Shown one piece after another: positions 16,281 to 23,806 of a stretch of DNA of 64,000 bases. The stretch is from Limnochordales bacterium. GTDB taxonomy: Bacteria; Bacillota; Limnochordia; Limnochordales; DUMU01. Below the pieces are notes generated by a model that saw nothing but the letters and a program-made list of their open reading frames with translations, was not told the origin of the DNA and searched no databases. How positions within the stretch are numbered: the first letter of the stretch is position 1; each line of letters begins with the position of its first letter. The position numbers and the translations under genes are program-made. The stretch is taken from assembly GCA_014896315.1 (NCBI GenBank), contig JADBKP010000006.1:124001-188000 (forward strand), in the 5' to 3' direction.

Positions 16281-17134
16281 TCCCATCCAAGCCTACTATC
16301 CCCGCTGACGGTTCCCTTCGGCCGCGAATCATCACGATTCTTCTGGGTGCGCCTATCTTCTTTGCCGCACTGTGGATGGGTGGCCGGCTATGGCTTGCCA
16401 CTGTCCTGCTGGTGGCGGCAGCGCTTGGCTGGGAACTGGAGCGCCTGACGACGGAAAGGACGGGCGCCGGATCGTCCGCCGGATCGTCCGGCCTGCCAAA
16501 CGCGCGCGGGGGGTGGGAAGGCGCGATTCTGGCTGTTCTTGCTTCCTATGTCGCAGGCCGTTTCGGTTTGACGGGGGCGGGGGCGGTAGCAGTAGGTATA
16601 ACCGTCTACAGTGGCATCCGCGAGCTGTTCTTCTTTCACCAGCGGCCTCTTCGGCGGGTGTTGGCGCTTACCTGGTCGACCCTGTATGTGGGCCTGCTTT
16701 GGGGTTCGCTGATACTTCTGCGCGAAGTAGGCGGATTCTACTGGTGCCTCTGGGCAGTGGGCATAACCTGGAGCTCGGACATCGGTGCGTTTCTTGTGGG
16801 CCGGCGCCTGGGACGCCATAAGATTGCGCCCCAGTTGAGCCCCGGCAAGAGCTGGGAGGGATTCGTGGCCGGGCTGGTGAGCGGGGGAGCGGTGGCGCTG
16901 GTTTTGGGAATGCCCCTGGGCTTACCTCCGCCAGTCCGCTTGGGCCTCGGGCTGCTCACAGCTTTCGCCGCTGCGCTGGGGGATTTCTGGGAATCAGCCT
17001 TAAAGCGGGAGGCGGGGGTTAAGGATACCTCCCTGATCCTGCCCGGACACGGCGGTTTCCTTGATCGGATGGACAGCCTGTTGGTGGCCGGGGCGTTCAC
17101 GCTTCTTATCGCCCGTGCTTACGGTGCGTTGTAA
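16277..17134 (+). CDS. cdsA: Phosphatidate cytidylyltransferase
   Basis: Forms CDP-diacylglycerol from phosphatidic acid and CTP, the entry step to phospholipids. The 285-residue integral membrane protein has about seven or eight hydrophobic helices and a full CDS signature near the C-terminus: WSSDIGAFLVGRRLGRHKIA, LSPGKSWEGFVAGLVSG, and FWESALKREAGVKDTSLILP with GHGGFLDRMDSL. The ATG at 16277 overlaps the uppS stop. An Ala/Gly/Ser-rich loop around residues 60-75 contains a short direct repeat (GSSAGSSG). Confidence 0.95.
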   Translation: MIPSKPTIPADGSLRPRIITILLGAPIFFAALWMGGRLWLATVLLVAAALGWELERLTTERTGAGSSAGSSGLPNARGGWEGAILAVLASYVAGRFGLTGAGAVAVGITVYSGIRELFFFHQRPLRRVLALTWSTLYVGLLWGSLILLREVGGFYWCLWAVGITWSSDIGAFLVGRRLGRHKIAPQLSPGKSWEGFVAGLVSGGAVALVLGMPLGLPPPVRLGLGLLTAFAAALGDFWESALKREAGVKDTSLILPGHGGFLDRMDSLLVAGAFTLLIARAYGAL

Positions 17135-17176
17135 GCTCCGATACGCATCGGGTCGCGGCCGGTCTGGCAAGAGCAA

Positions 17177-17185
17177 TGGTATAAT
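17177..17185 (+). promoter_or_regulatory. Extended -10 promoter for dxr
   Basis: TGGTATAAT contains a perfect -10 hexamer (17180-17185) with the TGn extension. No good -35 was found 16-18 bases upstream. It would give a start near 17192 and a leader of about 40 bases before dxr. Confidence 0.6.
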
Positions 17186-17229
17186 GCCCGTAAGTGGCGG
17201 AGTGCGTGCGAGGGGGCGAACGGCGGCGA

Positions 17230-18474
17230 ATGCGCCTGGCTATTCTCGGATCAACCGGCTCGATAGGACGGCAGGCGCTGGCAGTCATTTCCGAGTTTGC
17301 CCGGGTCAATCCCGATTATCGTGATCAGGTGGAAGTCGTCGGTCTTGCTGCTTTACGGCAGGCAAAGCTGCTGGCAGAGCAGGTAGAGACGTTTCACCCG
17401 CGGATTTGTGTGCTGGTGGACGCTAACGCGGAAGGCCGCGAGCTGCTTGCCGCGGCCTGCACAGCGTCCTCCTCTTCATCGCGTACCAGGTTGCTTCTGG
17501 GTGCAGAGGCGCTGATCGAGTTGGTGACCCGCGATGACGTCGACATGGTGCTGGTAGCGGTGGTGGGTTCGGCTGGTCTGAAGCCAACCCTGGCCGCTTT
17601 GAGGGCAGGGAAGAGAGTAGCGCTGGCCAACAAAGAGACGTTGGTGGTCGGAGGCGAACTGGTACGCAGGATGCTCGGGCGCCGGGCTCTGGCCGGTGAC
17701 CGCCTGCGGCCGATTGACAGCGAACACAGTGCGATCTGGCAATGCCTGGGCACCGGCACAACCGAAGGTGGACCGGATCGTCAATCTCCCTCCTGCTTGC
17801 GCCGATTGATTCTGACGGCATCCGGCGGCCCGCTGCGAAATCTGCCGCTCGACCGCTTCCCCGAGGTTACTGCCGCGCAGGTACTGGCTCATCCAACCTG
17901 GCGCATGGGGCCTCGGATCACGGTGGACTCCGCTACGCTGATGAACAAAGGTTTTGAGGTGATTGAGGCCTGCTATCTTTTTGGTGTGCCGGACGACAAA
18001 GTCGAGGTGGTCGTCCACCCCCAGTCTGTGGTACACTCGCTTGTAGAGTTTGTCGATCGTTCAGTACTGGCACAGCTGGGATGGCCGGATATGCGGCTCC
18101 CAATCCAGTACGCTCTCTTTTACCCGCACCGATACCCTTCTGATTTGCGGCCGCTTGACCTCACCGCCGCCGGTCGGTTGGAGTTTTATCCTGTTGAAGC
18201 TGACCGATATCCCTGTCTCGGTCTGGCGCGGATGGCCGGGAGGCTGGGGAGCACCTATCCGGCTGTTTTGAACGCCGCAGACGAAGAGGCGGTGGCTGCT
18301 TTCCTGGCCGGTGAGATACGCTTCACCGACATTCCCGGCCTGGTGGAGAGGGTGCTTGCCAGGCATCAGCCCGTGCATCCTGACGAGCTATCCGAGGAGA
18401 CGATATTGGCGGCCGACTCCTGGAGTCGCCGCACGGTCCGGAGTATGATCCGGGACCTGGCACGGAAAGGGTGA
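17230..18474 (+). CDS. dxr: 1-deoxy-D-xylulose 5-phosphate reductoisomerase
   Basis: Second enzyme of the methylerythritol phosphate route to isoprenoids; uses NADPH and a divalent metal. The 414-residue product begins with the Rossmann signature MRLAILGSTGSIGRQAL, then ALANKETLVVGGELV, the metal site DSEHSAIWQCL, LTASGGPLRNLP, HPTWRMGPRITVDSATLMNK, and VVVHPQSVVHSLVEF. Slight insertions near residues 85-95 (a serine run) and 180-195 make it longer than the usual 380-400. ATG at 17230 fits the family N-terminus exactly; the GAGGGGG upstream is about 13 bases away. rseP overlaps the stop. Confidence 0.96.
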   Translation: MRLAILGSTGSIGRQALAVISEFARVNPDYRDQVEVVGLAALRQAKLLAEQVETFHPRICVLVDANAEGRELLAAACTASSSSSRTRLLLGAEALIELVTRDDVDMVLVAVVGSAGLKPTLAALRAGKRVALANKETLVVGGELVRRMLGRRALAGDRLRPIDSEHSAIWQCLGTGTTEGGPDRQSPSCLRRLILTASGGPLRNLPLDRFPEVTAAQVLAHPTWRMGPRITVDSATLMNKGFEVIEACYLFGVPDDKVEVVVHPQSVVHSLVEFVDRSVLAQLGWPDMRLPIQYALFYPHRYPSDLRPLDLTAAGRLEFYPVEADRYPCLGLARMAGRLGSTYPAVLNAADEEAVAAFLAGEIRFTDIPGLVERVLARHQPVHPDELSEETILAADSWSRRTVRSMIRDLARKG

Positions 18475-19535
18475 ACACTTTGACCGCGTTAGTCGCCTTC
18501 ATCGTGGTTTTTGGCGCTATCGTCTTCGTTCACGAACTCGGCCACTTTCTGGCTGCGAAGGCGGTGGGAGTGCGGCCCTTTGAGTTCGCCATCGGGTTTG
18601 GTCCGGCGCTCTGGCGACGTCATTGGGGTGAGACCACTTATTACATACGATTGATACCGCTGGGCGGATATGTTCGGCTGCTTGGCATGGATCCTCTGGA
18701 AGAGGAGGGAGGTGATGGGAAGGAGAGCAGGCAGAATCCGGAAGAGATCGACCACCCGCGCAGCTTTGCTCGCAAGCCGCTATGGGCCAGACTCTTCATC
18801 ATAGCGGCTGGCCCGCTGATGAATTTCATCTTTGCTGCGCTGCTCTTTATGGTACTGGCCGCTACCATTGCCGTTCCTCTTACCATCTATCGCGTGGAGC
18901 CGAACTCCCCTGCGGCCGAAGCTGGCCTTCAGGCCGGGGACATCCTGCTTTCCGTAGCCGGTGAACCGGTGGACGAGCCGCGGGATGTCAACCGCATCGT
19001 CAATCCTCGCCCGGGTGTGCCGCTGGAAGTACGCCTGAAGCGGGATGGCCGCGAGATGACCGTGACCGTGACCCCCCGCCCGCTGCACGGCAGCAAGGTG
19101 GCGCTCCTTGGGGTACAGCTTGGGGGACAACCGCGGCTTTCGGGCTTTGCCGCCCTCAAGGCAGGTATTGTCCAGACCTGGTATACGACGCTGGGGATCA
19201 TCACCGCCCTGGGCAGGATGATCCTGCGGCAGGCCCCGGCCGATATCTCCGGGCCGATCGGTATCTTCCAGCTGGTCGGTGAATCGGCCCGCCAGGGACT
19301 GCCCTACGTGGTCAGCCTGGCTGCCTTGCTCAACGTCAACCTGGGTCTCATTAATCTCCTGCCCATCCCCATCCTCGATGGAGGCTGGCTGGCCGTCTTC
19401 GTTTTCGAGGCGATCCGGCGGCGACCGCTGCGGCCGGAGCAACGGGGCTTTGCGCAAGTGGTTGGCTTGGTCCTCATCGCCATGCTGATGCTCTTTGCCA
19501 CCTACAAGGACATCGTCCGCTTGGTCGGGCTATGA
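18471..19535 (+). CDS. rseP: RIP metalloprotease RseP (site-2 protease family)
   Basis: Intramembrane zinc protease that cleaves membrane-bound anti-sigma factors and signal peptide remnants. The 354-residue product has HELGH in its first helix (VFVHELGHFLAAKAVGV), a FIIAAGPLMNFIFA helix, one PDZ domain at about 125-205 (VEPNSPAAEAGLQAGDILLS), and the C-terminal metal/active-site helix NLLPIPILDGG. GTG at 18471 overlaps the dxr stop, and polC overlaps its own stop (ATGA). The dxr-rseP-polC order, without proS or ispG between, fits a subset of Clostridia. Confidence 0.95.
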   Translation: MNTLTALVAFIVVFGAIVFVHELGHFLAAKAVGVRPFEFAIGFGPALWRRHWGETTYYIRLIPLGGYVRLLGMDPLEEEGGDGKESRQNPEEIDHPRSFARKPLWARLFIIAAGPLMNFIFAALLFMVLAATIAVPLTIYRVEPNSPAAEAGLQAGDILLSVAGEPVDEPRDVNRIVNPRPGVPLEVRLKRDGREMTVTVTPRPLHGSKVALLGVQLGGQPRLSGFAALKAGIVQTWYTTLGIITALGRMILRQAPADISGPIGIFQLVGESARQGLPYVVSLAALLNVNLGLINLLPIPILDGGWLAVFVFEAIRRRPLRPEQRGFAQVVGLVLIAMLMLFATYKDIVRLVGL

Positions 19536-22500
19536 GGTGGGTGGATTCCGTGGCTTCCGTTTCTAAGGCCGGGCCATGGGTGATTATCCGTCCGGACGTG
19601 CGGTCACTCTCCGAGTTTCTGGCACGCCTCGCACCGGTGGTCACAGATCTACCGGATACCGTTGCCACTCTCCCCATAAAGGAGCTGGCGGTCGACCCTC
19701 AGCGGGGAATCCTGCGAATCGTTTGCTCGCCAGCAAGCGCGGCTGCCATGGATGAGCTTGCCGCTCTTCTGGACGGCTGGCAGCAGGTGGCCTGCCACCG
19801 CCTGGAAGGGCTCGCCGCCCTGGAGATCACCGCGGACGGGGCAGTAATCCCGGATACCGTCTCTGCCAAAGTCGGGTCAGCAGTAACCCTGCCCGCCGGG
19901 GAACAGCTCGACGATCAGTCTTACATGACGATGCTGATGTCGCTTAAGGCCCAGGGCCTGGCCGGTGAGAACGGGTCCTCGCGGCGGACCGCGGCTGCTC
20001 CCGACGAGCAGGGGGCGCGCACTGATCCGGCCGACCAGGCCTGCACGGGCGAAACGGTCCTCTACGGTCGCGCTTTTACGGGTACGCCGGTTCGCCTGCG
20101 CGATGTGGCGCCGTCGGAAGAGGTCATTTGCATTGCCGGTGAGGTGATGCAGAGTGAACTGCGCGTCACCCGCCAGGGAATCAGGATCTTCCAGTTTGAC
20201 GTTACCGACCTTACCGATTCAATCACGGTTAAGCTGGTGGAAAGCCGCGCCGGGAGCAGGAACGGTGCAAACGGTAGCGCCGGCGCAGGCACGGGCAAAA
20301 GCAAGCTGGAGATCCTGGCGGAGACGCTGAGCGAAGGGGATTGGGTGCTTGTCAGAGGTCAAGCCGTAATCGACCGTTACTCCGGTGAACTGGTGCTGGA
20401 AGCGACAGACATCATCCGTCAGCCGCGCCAGGGTGAAGGCCGACAGGATCTGGCGCCGGTCGGGGAAAAGCGCGTCGAGCTCCACCTTCATACAAAGATG
20501 AGTGCAATGGACGCCACCTGCGATGTGGCCGAGGCCATTAAGCTGGCGGCCGCCTGGGGTCATCCGGCGGTCGCCATTACCGACCACGGGGTCGTTCAAT
20601 CTTTCCCCGCCGCCTACGAGGCGGGAAAGAAGTATGGTATCAAGGTTCTCTATGGCATTGAAGGCTACCTGGTGGATAACGCCGACGAGAATGCCCGGCG
20701 TTACCATGTCATCGTGCTCGCCCGCAACCAGGAAGGACTGCTGGCTCTCTATGAGCTGGTTTCCCTCTCCCATCTGCAGTACTTCTACCGCTTTCCCCGG
20801 CTGCCGCGCGCGGAACTGGCAGCCAGGCGTAAACATCTTATCATCGGCAGTGCCTGTGAGAGCGGAGAGCTGTTTCAGGCTGTCCTGAACCGCCTTCCGC
20901 ACGAGCACCTGCGGGAGATCGCCTCCTTCTACGATTACCTGGAAATCCAACCGCGCTCCAACAATGCTTTCCTGTTGCGGGAGGGCAGGGTAGCGACGGA
21001 AGAGGAACTGCTACAGCTCAACCGCACCATCTACCGGCTGGGTAAGGAGCTGGGGAAACCTGTCGTAGCTACCGGAGACGTACATTTCCTGCGTCCGGAG
21101 GATGAGATCTTTCGGGATATCATCCTGGCGGCCAAAGGTTACGCTGACGTGGAAAGGTCAACACCGCTCTATTTCCGTACCACCGACGAGATGCTTACCG
21201 AGTTCGCCTATCTCGGTGAGGAAGCGGCGCGGGAGGTGGTTGTTCAAAACCCGCAGCTGATTGCATCGTGGATCGAACCGATCATGCCGGTTCCCGACCG
21301 CCTCTACGCCCCGGAGATTCCGGAGGCAGCGGCCGAGATCGAGGAGGCCACCTGGCAGCGGGCAAAGGAGTTGTATGGTGACCCGCTCCCCCAGATCGTC
21401 GAACAGCGCCTGCAGCGCGAGTTGAAGGCGATCATCGGCAACGGCTTTGCCTCCCTCTACTGGATCGCCCGCAAACTCGTGCAAAAGTCGCTGGCGGACG
21501 GATATTTGGTAGGCTCGCGGGGGTCGGTCGGTTCATCCCTGGTTGCGACCATGTGTGGCATCACCGAGGTAAACCCCCTGCCTCCGCACTATCTCTGCTC
21601 GCGCTGTCACTACTCGGAGTTTGTAACCGACGGCTCGGTCGGCGCCGGTGTCGACCTGCCGCCAAAACCCTGCCCGCGCTGCCAGGAGGAGTTGTCGCGC
21701 CAGGGCTTTGACATTCCCTTCGAGGTTTTCATGGGCTTCCACGGCGAGAAGGTGCCCGACATCGACCTCAACTTCTCCGGGGAGTACCAGCCGATAGTTC
21801 ATCAGTATACTGAAGAGCTTTTTGGCAAGGGGCACGTTTTCCGGGCTGGGACCATCTCGACGCTGGCGGACAAGACGGCTTTTGGTCTCGTCAGGGCCTG
21901 GGCGGAGGAGAAAGGGCTACGGCTGCGCCAGGCCGAAGTCAACCGGCTCGCCCGCGGGGTGGCAGGCGTCAAGCGTACCACCGGTCAGCATCCTGGCGGA
22001 CTGATGATCGTCCCTAAGGATCTGGACATCCACCAGTTCACGCCCGTACAATACCCGGCCAACGACCGGGAGAGCGGGACGATAACCACCCACTTCGACT
22101 ACCACTCTATAAGTGAACGGCTGGTAAAGGTCGACATCCTCGGCCACGACGACCCGACCCTGCTGCGGCTGCTGCACGATTTCACCGGGGTCGATCCCCG
22201 GACAGTGCCGCTCGGCGATCCGAAAGTGCTTTCTCTCTTTTCCAGTTGCGAAGCTCTGGGCGTAAAGCCCGAGGAGATTGGCACGACTGTGGGGACGCTG
22301 GGAATACCCGAGTTTAACACGCCTTTCGTCCGCCAGATGTTGGAGGAGACGCGTCCTAAGACCTTTGCCGATCTGGTACGTATCAGCGGCTTCTCTCACG
22401 GGACGAACGTTTGGACAAACAACGCCCAGGATCTGATCCGGTCGGGTCGCGCTACTCTGCAGGAGGCCATCGGTTGCCGGGACGATATCATGCTCGACCT

Positions 22501-23176
22501 GATTCGCTGGGGGGTCGAGCCTCTCAAGGCCTTTAAGATCATGGAGCAGGTGCGCAAGGGCAAAGGGCTCAGTCCGGAGGACGAGGAGCTGCTGCGAAGC
22601 CACCACGTACCCGACTGGTACATAGAGTCATGCAAGAAGATCAGCTATTTGTTCCCGAAGGCACACGCCGTCGCCTACGTGACCATGGAGGTGCGGATCG
22701 CCTACTACAAGTTGTACTATCCCGAAGCCTTCTACGCTGCCCACTTTACCGTCAAATCCGAGGCTTTCGACGCGCTGCTGGTGCAGAAGGGGCTGCCGGC
22801 GATCAAGGCGGCCCGGGCCGAGATTGCGGCCAAAGGGAACGAAGCAACGGCTAAGGAGAAAGATATGGAGGCCATCCTGGAGGTGGTCCAGGAGGCGCTG
22901 GCCCGCCGCGTCCGCTTTCTGCCCGTCGACATCCGCCGTTCGCATCCTACCCGCTTTCAGATAGTCGACGGAGCGCTGCTCCCACCATTGGTGGCGCTTC
23001 CGGGCGTAGGTGTACAGGCCGCACAGGCGATTGCCGCAGCCCGCGACGAAGCGGAGTTTACGTCCGTTGAAGATCTGCGGGTGCGGGCGAAGGTTTCCCG
23101 GGCGGTCATCGATACGCTGCGGCAGGCGGGAGCCCTGGCTGGACTGCCTGAGGGTGCTCAACTCAGCCTCTTTTGA
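19532..23176 (+). CDS. polC: DNA polymerase III alpha subunit PolC without the proofreading exonuclease domain
   Basis: Replicative polymerase of Gram-positive type. The 1214-residue product has an N-terminal domain, an OB domain (about 190-300), a PHP domain starting at HLHT (318-321) with TDHG, YGIEGYL and GDVHFL, the polymerase palm with PDIDLNFSGEYQ and VDILGHDDPT, the PolC zinc motif (CSRCHY and CPRCQ), and a C-terminal clamp-binding peptide QLSLF. PolC normally carries a DnaQ-type 3'-5' exonuclease inserted in the PHP domain after the GIEGYLV segment. Here that site (residues about 374-394, bases 20652-20712) runs straight into RRYHVIVLARN and no DVETTGL motif is present, which accounts for the roughly 200-residue shortfall. 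Proofreading must come from another protein or the PHP domain. Confidence 0.95.
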   Translation: MRWVDSVASVSKAGPWVIIRPDVRSLSEFLARLAPVVTDLPDTVATLPIKELAVDPQRGILRIVCSPASAAAMDELAALLDGWQQVACHRLEGLAALEITADGAVIPDTVSAKVGSAVTLPAGEQLDDQSYMTMLMSLKAQGLAGENGSSRRTAAAPDEQGARTDPADQACTGETVLYGRAFTGTPVRLRDVAPSEEVICIAGEVMQSELRVTRQGIRIFQFDVTDLTDSITVKLVESRAGSRNGANGSAGAGTGKSKLEILAETLSEGDWVLVRGQAVIDRYSGELVLEATDIIRQPRQGEGRQDLAPVGEKRVELHLHTKMSAMDATCDVAEAIKLAAAWGHPAVAITDHGVVQSFPAAYEAGKKYGIKVLYGIEGYLVDNADENARRYHVIVLARNQEGLLALYELVSLSHLQYFYRFPRLPRAELAARRKHLIIGSACESGELFQAVLNRLPHEHLREIASFYDYLEIQPRSNNAFLLREGRVATEEELLQLNRTIYRLGKELGKPVVATGDVHFLRPEDEIFRDIILAAKGYADVERSTPLYFRTTDEMLTEFAYLGEEAAREVVVQNPQLIASWIEPIMPVPDRLYAPEIPEAAAEIEEATWQRAKELYGDPLPQIVEQRLQRELKAIIGNGFASLYWIARKLVQKSLADGYLVGSRGSVGSSLVATMCGITEVNPLPPHYLCSRCHYSEFVTDGSVGAGVDLPPKPCPRCQEELSRQGFDIPFEVFMGFHGEKVPDIDLNFSGEYQPIVHQYTEELFGKGHVFRAGTISTLADKTAFGLVRAWAEEKGLRLRQAEVNRLARGVAGVKRTTGQHPGGLMIVPKDLDIHQFTPVQYPANDRESGTITTHFDYHSISERLVKVDILGHDDPTLLRLLHDFTGVDPRTVPLGDPKVLSLFSSCEALGVKPEEIGTTVGTLGIPEFNTPFVRQMLEETRPKTFADLVRISGFSHGTNVWTNNAQDLIRSGRATLQEAIGCRDDIMLDLIRWGVEPLKAFKIMEQVRKGKGLSPEDEELLRSHHVPDWYIESCKKISYLFPKAHAVAYVTMEVRIAYYKLYYPEAFYAAHFTVKSEAFDALLVQKGLPAIKAARAEIAAKGNEATAKEKDMEAILEVVQEALARRVRFLPVDIRRSHPTRFQIVDGALLPPLVALPGVGVQAAQAIAAARDEAEFTSVEDLRVRAKVSRAVIDTLRQAGALAGLPEGAQLSLF

Positions 23177-23205
23177 CCGCCGGATTATCCTGTTTGCCCT
23201 TTTGG

Positions 23206-23234
23206 TTGCGGGCTTGACCCCAGCGTGCTATACT
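23206..23234 (+). promoter_or_regulatory. Sigma-A promoter of the rimP-nusA-infB operon
   Basis: TTGCGG (23206-23211) and TATACT (23229-23234) are spaced by 17 bases. The start would be near 23241, leaving a leader of about 70 bases that holds a strong hairpin before rimP. Confidence 0.7.
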
Positions 23235-23262
23235 ATCCAAGGTTTTTGAGTTTTCCGCGTGG

Positions 23263-23285
23263 AAGAGTGGGTGTCCCCCACTCTT
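23263..23285 (+). promoter_or_regulatory. Leader hairpin upstream of rimP-nusA
   Basis: AAGAGTGGG pairs perfectly with CCCACTCTT (nine base pairs, five-base loop), followed by TTCC. It may be an attenuator or an RNA-stability element. nusA operons are autoregulated at the leader in E. coli, so NusA-dependent control is plausible but untested. Confidence 0.55.
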
Positions 23286-23312
23286 TTCCGCTGTATGGGG
23301 GAATCACGGAGG

Positions 23313-23786
23313 ATGGCCAAGTCAAGCCGGGTTGTGGACGTAGTGAGCCAACTGGCCGAGCCGGTCGCTGCTGAGTTGGGCCTTGAGCTGGTGGACGTTG
23401 TTTACGAGAAAGAAGGTTCGCGCTGGCTGCTCCGGGTTTTCATCGATAAACCCGGGGGCGTCACCATCGCCGATTGCGAGATGATGAGCCGGCGTCTTGA
23501 CCCGTTGCTGGATGAGGCCGATCCGATCCCCCATGAATATGCTTTGGAGGTATCATCGCCGGGTGTGGAGCGCCCGCTCAAGCGTCCGGCGGACTTCCAG
23601 CGCTTTGCCGGGCAAGAGGTTGCCCTCCGGTTGTTTGCTCCGGTGGAAGGAAGGCGTAACTGGCAGGGCCGATTGCTCGGACTGGACGATGCGGGCAATG
23701 TGAGGCTAGCCACGGAGGCTGGAGAGAAAGCTTTCCCTTTTACCGGGATTAGCCGGGCCCATCTGGTTTTCCGCTTCCCGGACTGA
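23313..23786 (+). CDS. rimP: Ribosome maturation factor RimP
   Basis: Assists 30S subunit maturation. The 157-residue product begins MAKSSRVVDVVSQLAEPVAA, then shows the RimP N-domain core LELVDVVYEKEGSRWLLRVF and IDKPGGVTIADCE, followed by the EVSSPGVERPLKRPADFQRF hallmark and a C-terminal SH3-like domain. ATG at 23313 was chosen by homology. The GGAGG touching it is too close to serve, but GGGGGA ten bases upstream can. The longer frame from 23259 runs through the leader hairpin and is rejected. It is the first gene of the nusA operon. Confidence 0.94.
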   Translation: MAKSSRVVDVVSQLAEPVAAELGLELVDVVYEKEGSRWLLRVFIDKPGGVTIADCEMMSRRLDPLLDEADPIPHEYALEVSSPGVERPLKRPADFQRFAGQEVALRLFAPVEGRRNWQGRLLGLDDAGNVRLATEAGEKAFPFTGISRAHLVFRFPD

Positions 23787-23806
23787 GAGAAAAGAGGAGG
23801 ATCCAA

